A stretch of 64,000 nt of DNA from assembly GCA_937895845.1 (NCBI GenBank), contig CALBLK010000029.1, forward strand, positions 19,664 through 83,663, given 5' to 3'. The position numbers and the translations under genes were made by a program. The DNA is from an uncultured Prevotella sp. GTDB lineage: Bacteria > Bacteroidota > Bacteroidia > Bacteroidales > Bacteroidaceae. Position 1 is the stretch's first letter; each line of letters opens with the position of its first letter. The notes below the pieces were generated by a model that was given only the letters and a program-made list of their open reading frames with translations, was not told the DNA's origin and did not search any database. Below, piece by piece: positions 17,570 through 26,927 of the stretch.

Positions 17570-17609
17570 CAGCGGCCCCGGAACCGTCATTCACCTTACA
17601 CGCACAGCT

Positions 17610-19061
17610 ATGCCAAGTTTGAAATCGCTCTTCAAGGACACCGCCATCTACGGGATGAGCAGCATCGTAGGCCGCTTTCTCAACTACCTGCTGGTGCCCA
17701 TCTACACCGCCAAGCTCTCGGCCGAGAGCGGCGGCTACGGCATCATCACCAACGTCTACGCCTACACGGCGCTGCTGCTCGTCATCCTCACCTACGGCAT
17801 GGAGACCACCTTCTTCCGCTTTGCCAACAAGGAGGGCGAGGACCCGCGGCGCGTCTACGGCACCATCCTCGCCTCGGTGGCCTGCACGTCGGCGCTGTTC
17901 GTGGCGCTGGTGCTGGCCTTCATCGGGCCGCTGTCGGGGGCCATGGGCTACGGCGACCACCCGGCCTACGTGTGGACCATGGCGGTCACGGTGGCCATCG
18001 ACGCCTTCCAGTGCATCCCCTTTGCCTACCTGCGCTACCAGAAGAAGGCGGTGAAGTTCGCCACGCTCAAGCTGCTGTTCATCGTGATGAACATCGCGCT
18101 CAACCTGGTGTTCTTCGTCTGGCTGCCGGCAACGGGCGGACAGGTGCCCGACGTGGGCTACGCCTTCTACATCAACATGGCGTGCACGGCCTCCGTCACC
18201 CTGTGCTTCCGGCGCGAGCTGACGGCCGTGCGGTGGACACTCGACCGGCCCCTGCTGCGCCGCATGCTGCGCTACAGCTGGCCCATCCTGGTGCTGGGTG
18301 TCGCGGGCATACTCAACCAGGCGGCCGACAAGATTCTGTTCCCCTACATCTACCCCTACGCCAACGGCCACGAACAGCTGGGCATCTACAGCGCGTCGGC
18401 CAAGATTGCCATGATCATGGCCATGATCACCCAGGCGTTCCGCTATGCCTACGAGCCCTTCGTGTTTGGCAAGAGCAAGGACGGCGACAGCCGCGACACC
18501 TATGCCAGGGCCATGCTCTACTTCGTGGTGTTCACCCTGCTGGCCTTCCTCATGGTGATGGGCGGCATCGGGGTGCTCAAGTACCTCATCGGGCGCGACT
18601 ACTGGAGCGGGCTGCGCGTGGTGCCCATCGTGATGGCAGCGGAGATGATGATGGGCGTTTACTTCAACCTGTCGTTCTGGTACAAGCTGACCGACAAGAC
18701 CATCTGGGGCGCATGGTTCTCGGGCATCGGCTGCGCGGTGCTCATCGCCGCCAATGTCATCTTCGTGCCGCGCTACGGCTACATGGCGTGCGCATGGGCC
18801 GGCGTGGCCGGCTACGGCACGGCCATGGCGCTGTCGTACGCAGTGGGGCAGCGGCGCTACCCCATCAACTACCCCCTGGGCACCATCGCGCGCTACGCCC
18901 TGCTCGCCGCGGCCCTCTACGCGGGCATCTGCTGGAGCAACGGCCACCTGCCACTGGCCGGCGCGCTGGCGCTCAACGCGCTGCTGGTGGCTGTGTACGC
19001 GGCCGCAACGGTGAGGCTGTTGCGCCACAGAAAGTGTAAGAACCAACAAAAACAGATATGA
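17610..19061 (+). CDS. Polysaccharide flippase (MATE/MVF superfamily)
   Basis: 483 residues with about 14 hydrophobic segments and no signal peptide. The N-terminus (LFKDTAIYGMSSIVGRFLNY, then LVPIYTAKLSAESGGYG) is the usual opening of Wzx-type oligosaccharide flippases. Such proteins move undecaprenyl-linked sugars across the inner membrane. No polysaccharide cluster is adjacent, so its substrate is unknown. Its TGA overlaps the ATG of the S46 peptidase gene by four bases, which suggests translational coupling. Confidence 0.88.
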   Translation: MPSLKSLFKDTAIYGMSSIVGRFLNYLLVPIYTAKLSAESGGYGIITNVYAYTALLLVILTYGMETTFFRFANKEGEDPRRVYGTILASVACTSALFVALVLAFIGPLSGAMGYGDHPAYVWTMAVTVAIDAFQCIPFAYLRYQKKAVKFATLKLLFIVMNIALNLVFFVWLPATGGQVPDVGYAFYINMACTASVTLCFRRELTAVRWTLDRPLLRRMLRYSWPILVLGVAGILNQAADKILFPYIYPYANGHEQLGIYSASAKIAMIMAMITQAFRYAYEPFVFGKSKDGDSRDTYARAMLYFVVFTLLAFLMVMGGIGVLKYLIGRDYWSGLRVVPIVMAAEMMMGVYFNLSFWYKLTDKTIWGAWFSGIGCAVLIAANVIFVPRYGYMACAWAGVAGYGTAMALSYAVGQRRYPINYPLGTIARYALLAAALYAGICWSNGHLPLAGALALNALLVAVYAAATVRLLRHRKCKNQQKQI

Positions 19062-21166
19062 AGAAATCACTGATTATCGCGGCGGCCGCACTGGCCGCCG
19101 CCACGGCCAAGGCCGACGAGGGCATGTGGACCCTGTACAACCTGCCACAGCCTGTCTACGAAATGATGAAGGCCGAGGGCTTCACCCTGCCCTACGCAGA
19201 CCTCTACCAGAGCGGCAACGCCATCAAGAACGCCTGCGTGAACTTCAGCGGGTACTGCTCGGGGGTGGTCGTCTCGCCCAACGGCCTGGTGCTCACCAAC
19301 CACCACTGCGGCTTCGAGGCTATCCGCAGCCACTCCACCGTGGAGCACGACTATATGCTCAACGGCTTCTACGCCAAGACCTATGCCGACGAGCTGCCCA
19401 ACAAGGACATGTTCGTGAGCTTCATGGTCGAGCAGAAGGACGTGACGCAGCGGCTCACCGACATGGGCTTCTACAAGCTGAGCCTCAAGCAGCAGGAGGC
19501 CTTCCTCGACTCGGTGGAGAACGCCTGGTCGAAGGAGGCGAAAGCCCGGGACTCCACCCTGCGCCTGGAGCTGCAGCCGTTCTACGAGGGCAACGCCTTC
19601 TATGCCACCACCTACCGCGACTTCCGCGACCTGCGACTGGTGTTCACCATACCCAAGTCGATGGGCAAGTTCGGCGGAGAGACCGACAACTGGATGTGGC
19701 CGAGGCAGACGTGCGACTTCTCCGTGTTCCGCATCTACGCCAACCCGGAGACCAACGGCCCCGCCGAATACAGCGAGCGCAACGTGCCCTACCGCCCCAA
19801 GTCGTGGGCGCGGGTGTCGCTCGACGGCTACCGCGAGGGCGACTTCGCCATGACCATCGGCTACCCCGGCTCCACCAGCCGCTACCTGTCGAGCTATGGC
19901 ATCCGCGAGATGCGCGACGCCGGCAACGCACCGAGGGCGCAGGTGCGCGGCGTGAAGCAGCAGGTGATGTGGCGGCACATGACAGCCGACGAGGGCGTGC
20001 GCATCAAGTATGACTCGAAGTACGCGCGCAGCTCCAACTACTGGAAGAACTCCATCGGCATGAACAAGTGCATCGACAGCATCGGCCTGGTGAAACAGAA
20101 AGCTGACTACGAGCGCGCCATCCGCCACTACCAGGACTCCACCGGCTACATGAAAGGGAAGCTCGACTTCGACCTGATGAAACGGCTCTACGACAAGCGG
20201 CTCGCCCTGCGCAAGGCGCTCACGCTCTTCCGCGAGACCTTTGTCGGCACCAACGAGCTGGCCGACCGCTCGCTGAAGGCGGCCAACGGAAAGGAGGTGC
20301 TCGGGCCGAAGAACCGCAAGCGCAAACAGTACATCCTGTTTGACGACGACTGCAAGACGTGGGACCTGGCCACCGACCGCGAGGTGATGGGGGCGCTGCT
20401 CAAGAACTACCGCGAGCAGGCGGACGCACGCTGGCTGCCCGACTTCTACAAGACCATCGACAGCGAGTTCGGCGGCGACTGCGCGCGCTACGCCGACTAC
20501 CTCTACGCCAACTCGGCGCTGATGAAGAGCAACAGCAAGATCTACATCAACAGGAAGGGCTACGGCAAGGACTATGGCGTGAGGATGGGCATCGACCTTA
20601 CGGACATGCTCACGCAGATCATGGCGCCCATCAGGGAGCTGCGCGACAGCATCGACGAGCAGGAGCGCTACCTCTGCAACGTGAAGCTGCGCATGGAGCA
20701 GGACCGCCCGCACTACTCTGACGCCAACTTCACCATGCGCCTCAGCTACGGACAGGTGGGCGGCTTCACGGTTGGAGGGAAGCCGTCGGGCTACTACACC
20801 ACGGCCGAGAGCATCGTGGAGAAGATGAAGAGGAGCGGCCAGGTGCCCGACTATCTCGCCGAGCCGGAGATGCTCAGGCTGTTCTCGGCATCCGACTTCG
20901 GCCGCTATGCCGACAAGGCCACGGGCAAGATGCAGCTCTGCTTCCTGACCAACAACGACATCACCGGCGGCAACAGCGGCTCGCCCATGTTCGACGGCAA
21001 GGGGCGGCTCATCGGGCTGGCCTTCGACGGCAACTGGGAAAGTCTGGCAAGCGACATCCTCTTTGACAGCCAGCTGGCGCGCTGCATCGGCGTCGACATC
21101 CGCTATGTGCTCTACATGATGGACAAGTGGGGGCACGCAGACCGACTGCTGGAGGAAATGAAATAG
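19058..21166 (+). CDS. dpp7: S46 dipeptidyl-peptidase, DPP7 type
   Basis: 702 residues with a signal peptide (MKKSLIIAAAALAAATAKA), hence periplasmic. The serine-protease triad is visible: His in VLTNHHCGFEAI (H82/H83), D220 in RQTCDFSVFR, and S640 in TGGNSGSPMF. Eighteen residues after the Ser, the S1-pocket position is Gly (G658, in LAFDGNWES); in this family Gly marks DPP7, which releases dipeptides with a hydrophobic or broad P1 residue, whereas Arg marks the Asp/Glu-specific DPP11. The enzyme would feed dipeptides to peptide uptake. Starts inside the flippase stop codon (ATGA). Confidence 0.93.
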   Translation: MKKSLIIAAAALAAATAKADEGMWTLYNLPQPVYEMMKAEGFTLPYADLYQSGNAIKNACVNFSGYCSGVVVSPNGLVLTNHHCGFEAIRSHSTVEHDYMLNGFYAKTYADELPNKDMFVSFMVEQKDVTQRLTDMGFYKLSLKQQEAFLDSVENAWSKEAKARDSTLRLELQPFYEGNAFYATTYRDFRDLRLVFTIPKSMGKFGGETDNWMWPRQTCDFSVFRIYANPETNGPAEYSERNVPYRPKSWARVSLDGYREGDFAMTIGYPGSTSRYLSSYGIREMRDAGNAPRAQVRGVKQQVMWRHMTADEGVRIKYDSKYARSSNYWKNSIGMNKCIDSIGLVKQKADYERAIRHYQDSTGYMKGKLDFDLMKRLYDKRLALRKALTLFRETFVGTNELADRSLKAANGKEVLGPKNRKRKQYILFDDDCKTWDLATDREVMGALLKNYREQADARWLPDFYKTIDSEFGGDCARYADYLYANSALMKSNSKIYINRKGYGKDYGVRMGIDLTDMLTQIMAPIRELRDSIDEQERYLCNVKLRMEQDRPHYSDANFTMRLSYGQVGGFTVGGKPSGYYTTAESIVEKMKRSGQVPDYLAEPEMLRLFSASDFGRYADKATGKMQLCFLTNNDITGGNSGSPMFDGKGRLIGLAFDGNWESLASDILFDSQLARCIGVDIRYVLYMMDKWGHADRLLEEMK

Positions 21167-21193
21167 GGGGGGCGCGGGCCTTGCCGCCCCCCC
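21166..21193. terminator. GC hairpin after the S46 peptidase
   Basis: GGGGGGGCG (21166-21174) pairs with CGCCCCCCC (21185-21193), starting in the TAG stop codon. No T run. Confidence 0.4.
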
Positions 21194-21218
21194 CGGCATC
21201 ACCAAGACATGACCTGAG

Positions 21219-21869
21219 ATGGCTATAAGATACACGAAGAAAGAGGAGTTGTGGAACACCTGGTCGCACGCCGCGGGCATCCTGCTGGCCGTAGTCATCG
21301 GGACGGTGTTCCTGGTGAAGTGCTTTGAGGCAGAGAACGGCTGGGCGCGCCTGGCTGTCATCCTCTACCTCTTCGGCATGCTGTCCTCGTATGCCGCCTC
21401 GACAGTGTATCATGCCATGCCACGGCGCAGCCGCTGGAAGGAGCGGCTGCGCCGCTGGGACCACGCCGCCATCTACTGGAACATCGCCGGCTCCTACTCG
21501 CCCATCACACTCGTGGCGCTGCGCGAACAGGGCTACTGGGGCTGGGGCCTCTTCGCCTTTGTGTGGCTCTCGGCCATCGCCGGCACGGTGGTGAGCCTGG
21601 TGCGCCTCAAGGACCACAGCAACGTGGAGACCCTCTGCTTCATCGGCATGGGCCTCTCGGTGCTGGTGGCGTTCAAGCCGCTCGTCGACGCGGTGGGCGC
21701 GGCGGCCGTGAGCTGGATTGTCGCCGAGGGGGTGTGCTACATCACGGGGGCCGCCTTCTACTCGTTCAACAAGCGGCGCTACATGCACTCGGTGTTCCAC
21801 TTCTTCGTGCTGGCGGGCAGCGCCTGCCACATCGTCGCCGTGTGGGACATGCTGAAGGAGTATCTTTAA
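21219..21869 (+). CDS. Haemolysin III / PAQR family membrane protein
   Basis: 216 residues with seven hydrophobic segments. N-terminal EELWNTWSHAAGILLAVVIG carries the conserved NxxSHxxG; STVYHAMP, RRWDHAAIYWNIAGSYSP and the closing MHSVFHFFVLAGSACHIVAV supply the family Ser/Asp/His metal site. Inner-membrane protein; the family name comes from a Bacillus cereus gene, but most members are not toxins and may be hydrolases acting on lipids. It lies 52 bases after the S46 gene. Confidence 0.9.
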   Translation: MAIRYTKKEELWNTWSHAAGILLAVVIGTVFLVKCFEAENGWARLAVILYLFGMLSSYAASTVYHAMPRRSRWKERLRRWDHAAIYWNIAGSYSPITLVALREQGYWGWGLFAFVWLSAIAGTVVSLVRLKDHSNVETLCFIGMGLSVLVAFKPLVDAVGAAAVSWIVAEGVCYITGAAFYSFNKRRYMHSVFHFFVLAGSACHIVAVWDMLKEYL

Positions 21870-21875
21870 TGAAGA

Positions 21876-21984
21876 ATGAAGAATTGAGTGGCAGAGAACC
21901 GGCGCCAGGGCGCACGAGATGAGGCAAAGAAAAATGACGGATTGCAGACTTGGTCTTGCAATCCGTCATTTTTTAATTCTTCAT
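21876..21984. repeat. MITE-like hairpin element, copy 1
   Basis: ATGAAGAATT (21876-21885) and AATTCTTCAT (21975-21984) form terminal inverted repeats. Inside, a perfect 17-bp stem (21930-21946 with 21957-21973) closes a 10-base loop GACTTGGTCT and ends in a T run. It sits just after the haemolysin III gene stop and before the convergent META gene, so it may also act as a bidirectional terminator. A second copy is at 63862-63905. Confidence 0.7.
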
Positions 21985-22003
21985 CGCCGCAGGCGGCCAT
22001 CCG

Positions 22004-22438
22004 TCATTTGCCACTCGTCTTCTGCAATTCAAACACCGTCTTTCCGCTCTTGTCAGTGAGCAGCATGGTGTTCTTCTTGCCCGGCCTGAACGAGGTCACG
22101 CTGGGCATCGCCCCGAGCACCTTGCGCTCGGCGGCCATGTTGCGGCACATCATGCGGGTGGAGGCAATCTTGTCGCCAAACACCAGGCGGCCGTCTGGCC
22201 CGCCGGCGTCAAGCTCTCCCGACAGGCGGTTGCAGCCCGAGCAGCCATAGACTCTCCGCTCGGCCACGTTGAAGCCGAAGAAGGGGGCGGTCTCGTAGTC
22301 GTCGGCGTCCAGCTGCTCGCCGTTGACGCTCACGATGCGCCACTCGCCGTCCAGGGTGTCAAGCGACGCTGTTTTCTGTACTGTCGAACATGATGCCAGG
22401 GCAGCGGCCAGCATCACGGTGAATGTTGTTTTCTTCAT
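22004..22438 (-). CDS. META domain (HslJ-like) lipoprotein
   Basis: 144 residues. MKKTTFTVMLAAALASC supplies a lipobox (C17). LDGEWRIVSVNGEQL, FGFNVAERRVYGCSGCNRLSG and STRMMCRN are the META domain pattern, including the paired Cys and CNR motif. The domain is associated with heat-shock protein HslJ and novobiocin resistance in Escherichia coli, but its biochemical role is unclear. Last gene of a four-gene minus-strand run; 20 bases separate it from the DUF3108 gene. Confidence 0.9.
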   Translation of the reverse strand: MKKTTFTVMLAAALASCSTVQKTASLDTLDGEWRIVSVNGEQLDADDYETAPFFGFNVAERRVYGCSGCNRLSGELDAGGPDGRLVFGDKIASTRMMCRNMAAERKVLGAMPSVTSFRPGKKNTMLLTDKSGKTVFELQKTSGK

Positions 22439-22458
22439 ATCGGTTGTTGCTGTTTGGT

Positions 22459-23268
22459 TTAGTTCAGACGTGAAGTCATGGGGTTGCGAACGCCGCGGTA
22501 GCCCTTGAGGAACGCCTTGGCCGAGCCGAAGCTCAGGAACATGTCAAGGCGCACGGGGATGTGGTTGGTGTCGTCGGTGACGAAGAAGCGGATAAGCTCG
22601 TGGTTCTTGCCATCCTCGCGTTCCATGAACGAGAACACCAGGCAGCGGAACTTCTCCTTGGAGCCTTCGACCTTGAACTTCTCCTTTCCGCGGTACACCA
22701 GCCAGGAGTTCGACAGGTGCTTGGCGTCGCTGATGGGCATCGGTATCTTCTGCCCCTTCCTGAACTTCGAGGCGTTGAAGTTCCTTGCCCTGAGGAAAAT
22801 GCTCATCATGTCGTAGATGCAGTCCTGGTATTCCGACTGCTTCCACACGTGCTTGCCGTCGCTCTCGATACGGTGCTGCCTGAGGTGGCAGTTGCCCCTG
22901 GGGTAGGAGTACCACAGCTCGTCAACATAGTAGCGCTTGCCCTCGCGCGCGCCCTTTCGGAAATACAGCGGCGACAGGTTCCTGTCGCAGTAGGAGAGCA
23001 GGGTGTCGCGCATGGTGAACACCTTGTCGAGCTTGTTGTTGCCACGGGTGACCAGGCTCGTGCGGTAGGCGTGCCTGCCGCTGTACACCGACTCGACGGT
23101 GCTCATCGAGGCCGTGCCCACCTTGACCCAGATGAACTTCCAGTTGAAATACAGGTCGTAATAAAGGAACTCGCCCGACTTGAAGGCGTGGTTCTCGATG
23201 CCGCACTGAGCCTTGGCGCCCAGTGCGAGCGTGGCCGCGAGGGCCATCACTGTCCAGAGTCTTTTCAT
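22459..23268 (-). CDS. DUF3108 family exported protein
   Basis: 269 residues from ATG 23268, with signal peptide MKRLWTVMALAATLALGAKA. The pattern FKSGEFLYYDLYFNWKFIWV near the start, then GTASMSTVESVYSGRHAYRT, YPRGNCHLRQHRIESDG and FFVTDDTNHIPVRLDMFLSF near the end, identifies DUF3108, a predicted periplasmic beta-barrel-like (LolA-like) fold. Function unknown; the neighbouring Ig-like lipoprotein accompanies it in many Bacteroidales, so an envelope role is inferred. Confidence 0.88.
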   Translation of the reverse strand: MKRLWTVMALAATLALGAKAQCGIENHAFKSGEFLYYDLYFNWKFIWVKVGTASMSTVESVYSGRHAYRTSLVTRGNNKLDKVFTMRDTLLSYCDRNLSPLYFRKGAREGKRYYVDELWYSYPRGNCHLRQHRIESDGKHVWKQSEYQDCIYDMMSIFLRARNFNASKFRKGQKIPMPISDAKHLSNSWLVYRGKEKFKVEGSKEKFRCLVFSFMEREDGKNHELIRFFVTDDTNHIPVRLDMFLSFGSAKAFLKGYRGVRNPMTSRLN

Positions 23269-23314
23269 ATCTGTAGATGTTCTAAACTGTTCGCAAGGCA
23301 CTGTCTGCCCAGTC

Positions 23315-25279
23315 TCACCGCCGGCGCGGCGCCGGCTCGGGCACGCCCAGCCTTGCCGCGCGGTCGGCATTGCGGTTGCGCAGCCGCCTCTCCTTGCCGG
23401 CCTTCTGCCTGGTGATGGCATCCGGCTTCTGCCGCTCGGCGCTGCAGGCGGCCAGGTTCCAGCTGTGGGTGATGTCCCACTTGGCCTTGCACTCCACCTG
23501 CCGCGGGTTGTAAAACACCTGCTCGGGCTGCACGTCACGGTCGTAGTCGCCCGTGTCCCACACGCCGTTTCCGTTGGCATCAACAAAGGCGCGCATATAG
23601 TATTTCTGCGGGGCCAGATAGTAGAAGTCTGCCGAGCCGCCGGCCACGCGGGCCTCCTTCACCGGCTCGTCGCTGCCGTTGAGCAGCTGCACCACCAGCG
23701 TTGAGTCGGCAACGCTGTCGGGCACGGTGACGTTCACCGTCAGGGTGGCGTACTCGTCGAGCGACCTGATGCGGATGCCCTGCGTGATGGGAGCCGACAC
23801 ATTGCCGTAGATGTCGCGGAAGGCGGCGGAGTCTATCTCCAGACTGTACTCCAGTCCGGGGCGCCACTCGGCCAGCAGCCGGTAGCGGCGCAGGTGGCCC
23901 TCGGCGCGCTCCCACTCCTTGCGGGCGCTGTACCACAGTGTGTCGTGCTTCACATACAGGTGGATGGCCGCCGTGTCACAGTGCTCCAGTGGCGCCGGCA
24001 TCTCGACAAGCACGTTCTGGTCGGGGTCGAGCGACGAGGACGACAGGAACTTGGGCTCCAGTGCAGCGGCCGGCATCACCGAGTCGACCCGCTCGCCCCG
24101 CTTCCGGGCCTTGTCCATCTTCTTCTGCCATTTCTCCAGCTCCCTCGCGCGCTCCTTTTCCCGCTTGGCAAACGGAGTCTTGGCCAGCACCTCCAGCGTG
24201 TCGGTCTTGCTCGCCAGGGTTCCGGTGGAGTCGGTCATCAGATAGGTCAGTTCCAGCTGCAGCGTGTCGCGGTTGACCAGCGCCGTGTCGCGCAGCCAGT
24301 AGCTCACGGTGTCGCGCCTTGCCGACGCTTCGACGAAGAAGGCGCTGTCGGCGCTGAAGTTCAGTCCCCTGACCTCGGGCAGCCGGTCGCTGCCGTAGGT
24401 GAAGAACAGGGTGAACATGCGCGCGTCCGTGCGGTCGGCCTTCAGCAGGTAGCGGTCGGTCTGCGTCACGGCAAAGGCCCGCAGCACCACGTTGTCGGGT
24501 TCGAAGTGTGTGTAAGGCACGCGCATGATGGTGTCGATGCGCAGCGAGTCGCGCCACACTGTGTCCTGGCGGATGTCGGGCCGGCAGCTCGGTTCGATGA
24601 CCCTGTGGCTGAAGGCCACCATCTCGCTCTTCTGACTGTAACGGTAGTCGCCGTCCTGGTCGTTGAGGGCGTAGCAGCGGTAGCGTCCCGGGGCCACGCC
24701 GCGCACGGTGAAGCGCCCGCGGCTGTCGGTGCGCGCCACGCGCAGCAGCGGCTTGGTGCGGAAGGCACTGTCGGCCAGGTCGTCGTAGAGTCCCACCAGG
24801 ATGCCCTTCACCGGCTCCAGGTTGGACGCGTCGAGCACCGTTCCCGCCACCTCGAGCGTGTCGATGCGCCCTCCTGTCGAGAAGCAGTAGGTGTAGTTGC
24901 CCATGGGGTTCCCCTCGTTGTTGTCGACGATGGCGTCGGAGAAATCGATGGTATAGGTGGTGTTGGCCTTGAGCGAGTCCTTCAGGTCAATGACTATCCG
25001 CTTGCCCGAGGTCTTGATGTCGGGGGTCTCCAGCTGGGGCGGCGACACCACCACCTTGCTGGTGGCGTCCTGCAGTTTGACAAACTCGTCGAAGCTGATG
25101 GACACCTTGTGCGCCCTCACCCCCGTGGCCCTCTCGGCCGGCGAAGTCCTGACAACGCGCGGCGGCGTGTCGTCAAACCATCCGCCGTCGGGCTGTCCCA
25201 TGCGTGCGCACGACACGGCGAGCAGCGCCACGAGGGCGGCCAGCCCGGCGGGTGCGGGCAGTCTGCTATGCCTGGCCAT
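23315..25279 (-). CDS. Ig-like (Big_5) lipoprotein
   Basis: 654 residues from ATG 25279. The N-terminus MARHSRLPAP and then LAALVALLAVSC gives a lipobox (C24). Residues about 35-140 are a bacterial Ig-like Big_5 domain (PPRVVRTSPAERATGVRAHK, ISFDEFVKL, YTIDFSDAIVDNNEGNP). A carboxypeptidase-regulatory-like beta sandwich follows (VAGTVLDASNLEPVKGILVG, RFTVRGVAPGRYRCYALND). The C-terminus is basic (RQKAGKERRLRNRNADR). It overlaps the end of the GH3-type gene by 14 bases in another frame, so translation is probably coupled. Confidence 0.85.
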   Translation of the reverse strand: MARHSRLPAPAGLAALVALLAVSCARMGQPDGGWFDDTPPRVVRTSPAERATGVRAHKVSISFDEFVKLQDATSKVVVSPPQLETPDIKTSGKRIVIDLKDSLKANTTYTIDFSDAIVDNNEGNPMGNYTYCFSTGGRIDTLEVAGTVLDASNLEPVKGILVGLYDDLADSAFRTKPLLRVARTDSRGRFTVRGVAPGRYRCYALNDQDGDYRYSQKSEMVAFSHRVIEPSCRPDIRQDTVWRDSLRIDTIMRVPYTHFEPDNVVLRAFAVTQTDRYLLKADRTDARMFTLFFTYGSDRLPEVRGLNFSADSAFFVEASARRDTVSYWLRDTALVNRDTLQLELTYLMTDSTGTLASKTDTLEVLAKTPFAKREKERARELEKWQKKMDKARKRGERVDSVMPAAALEPKFLSSSSLDPDQNVLVEMPAPLEHCDTAAIHLYVKHDTLWYSARKEWERAEGHLRRYRLLAEWRPGLEYSLEIDSAAFRDIYGNVSAPITQGIRIRSLDEYATLTVNVTVPDSVADSTLVVQLLNGSDEPVKEARVAGGSADFYYLAPQKYYMRAFVDANGNGVWDTGDYDRDVQPEQVFYNPRQVECKAKWDITHSWNLAACSAERQKPDAITRQKAGKERRLRNRNADRAARLGVPEPAPRRR

Positions 25280-26807
25280 CGGTGTTGGCGGTTGGTTGCT
25301 GACTGTTGAGCTGCAGCAGCACGTCAATGTGCTCGCGGCTGTTGCAGAGCCGGGGCACCTTGTGCTGTCCGCCGAGCTTTCCGCGCATGCGGAGCCAGTC
25401 GTTGAACAGGCCCCGGCGCGCCTTGACCACCTCGAGGTGCTGCAGCGTGATGTCCTTGTGGCGCTTGGCCTCATAGTCGCTGTTGAGCTCCTGGAGCCGC
25501 TTGTCCAGCAGCCGGGCGAACGTGTCAATGCTGCCGGGCTCGCGGGCAAACTCGATGAGCCACTGGTGCCGGCACTTCGCGTGGTTGTCCATGAACACGG
25601 GGGCCGCCGTGTACTCGCTCACCTCGGCGCCCGTCCGGGCGCAGGCATAGGCCAGTCCCTGCTCGGCGTTGTCGACGATGAGCTCTTCGCCAAAGGCGTT
25701 GATGAACGACTTGGTGCGCCCGGTGATGGTGAACTTGTAGGGGTTGGTCGACGTGAAGCTCACGGTGTCGCCCAGCACATAGCGCCACAGTCCGCACGAG
25801 GTGGAGATGACCATGGCGTAGTTGCGCCCCTTCTCCACGCCCCAGAGGGGCACCACCGTGGGGCTGGCAGAGCCGAACTCGTCCATGGGGATGAACTCGT
25901 AGAACACGCCGTAGTCCACCAGCAGCAGCATGGCCTTGTCAGCCGGGTCGTCCTGCAGGCCGAAGAAGCCCTCGCTGGCGTTGTAGGTCTCCATGTAGTG
26001 CATGCCGGGCGAGGTGATGAGCTGCTCGTACTGGCTGCGGTAGGGCGTGAAGGCCACGCCGCCGTGGAAGAACACCTCGAGGTTGGGCCACACCTCCTCG
26101 AGGTGCGCCTTGCCCGACAGCTCCATCACGCGGGTGAGCACCGAGAGCATCCACGAGGGCACGCCGCTGATGTTGGTCACGTTCTTGCGGAGTGTCTCGC
26201 GGGCTATGCGCTCGCGCTTCACCTCGAAGTCGGCGATGAGGGCGGTCTGCTTCTTGGGCACGCGCACCAGGTTGGCCAGCGGGCTGATGTTCTCGATGAG
26301 GATGGCGCTGAGGTCGCCCACCAGCGAGTGGGGCAGGTTGAAGTTGGGCGCGTGGCTCCCGCCGAGGATGAGCGCCTTGCCGTCGAACAGGCGGCTCTTG
26401 GGGTTGTTGCGCAGGTAGAGGGCCACCGCGTCCTTGCCGCCCCGGTAGTGCAGGTCCTGCAGGCCGTCGGGGCTCACGGGGATGAACTTGCTCTTGTCGT
26501 TGGTGGTGCCCGACGACTTGGCATACCACCTCACCTGGCCGGGCCACAGGATGTCGCGCTCGCCGTGGCGCATGCGGTCGATGTCGCCCTTGAGCTCCTC
26601 GTAGGTGTTCAGGGGGGTGTGTTTCACAAAGTCACCGTAGCCGCGCACCTCGCCAAACAGGTGCTTGCGCCCGTATTCCGTGTTCCGCGCCCTCTGCGCA
26701 AGGTGGCCGAGCACCTGCCTTTGCAGGGCCTCCGCCTCGCTGCCGTAGCGTTCCAGCTCGCGCTGCCGCGGCACAAAGAGCTTCCCGATAATCCGTGTCA
26801 GACTCAT
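25266..26807 (-). CDS. GH3 family adenylate-forming enzyme
   Basis: 513 residues, started at ATG 26807 (MSLTRIIGKLF). The ATP motif WYAKSSGTTNDKSKFIP is the P-loop of the acyl-adenylate-forming superfamily; HYMETYNASEGFFGLQ and LWRYVLGDTVSF, then TGRTKSFINAFGEELIVDN, are the later conserved motifs of the GH3 branch. Plant members join amino acids to jasmonate or auxin; bacterial members have no assigned product. It heads a four-gene run with the Ig-like, DUF3108 and META lipoproteins, which suggests an envelope-related substrate, by inference only. Confidence 0.88.
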   Translation of the reverse strand: MSLTRIIGKLFVPRQRELERYGSEAEALQRQVLGHLAQRARNTEYGRKHLFGEVRGYGDFVKHTPLNTYEELKGDIDRMRHGERDILWPGQVRWYAKSSGTTNDKSKFIPVSPDGLQDLHYRGGKDAVALYLRNNPKSRLFDGKALILGGSHAPNFNLPHSLVGDLSAILIENISPLANLVRVPKKQTALIADFEVKRERIARETLRKNVTNISGVPSWMLSVLTRVMELSGKAHLEEVWPNLEVFFHGGVAFTPYRSQYEQLITSPGMHYMETYNASEGFFGLQDDPADKAMLLLVDYGVFYEFIPMDEFGSASPTVVPLWGVEKGRNYAMVISTSCGLWRYVLGDTVSFTSTNPYKFTITGRTKSFINAFGEELIVDNAEQGLAYACARTGAEVSEYTAAPVFMDNHAKCRHQWLIEFAREPGSIDTFARLLDKRLQELNSDYEAKRHKDITLQHLEVVKARRGLFNDWLRMRGKLGGQHKVPRLCNSREHIDVLLQLNSQQPTANTDGQA

Positions 26808-26919
26808 AGTTGTATGGATGTTCACTGTTGCTTGCCGGCCTTTCCGCCCCTGCGCCCCGCCCCGCTCAGGGGGCATGGCGCGTCCGGGCGCACGCTTGCC
26901 GGCACGTCACTTCAAACTG

Positions 26920-26927
26920 CAAAGGTA
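26920..26927 (-). promoter_or_regulatory. -7 box for the GH3-led operon
   Basis: TACCTTTG on the minus strand, 112 bases before the ATG at 26807. Confidence 0.5.
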
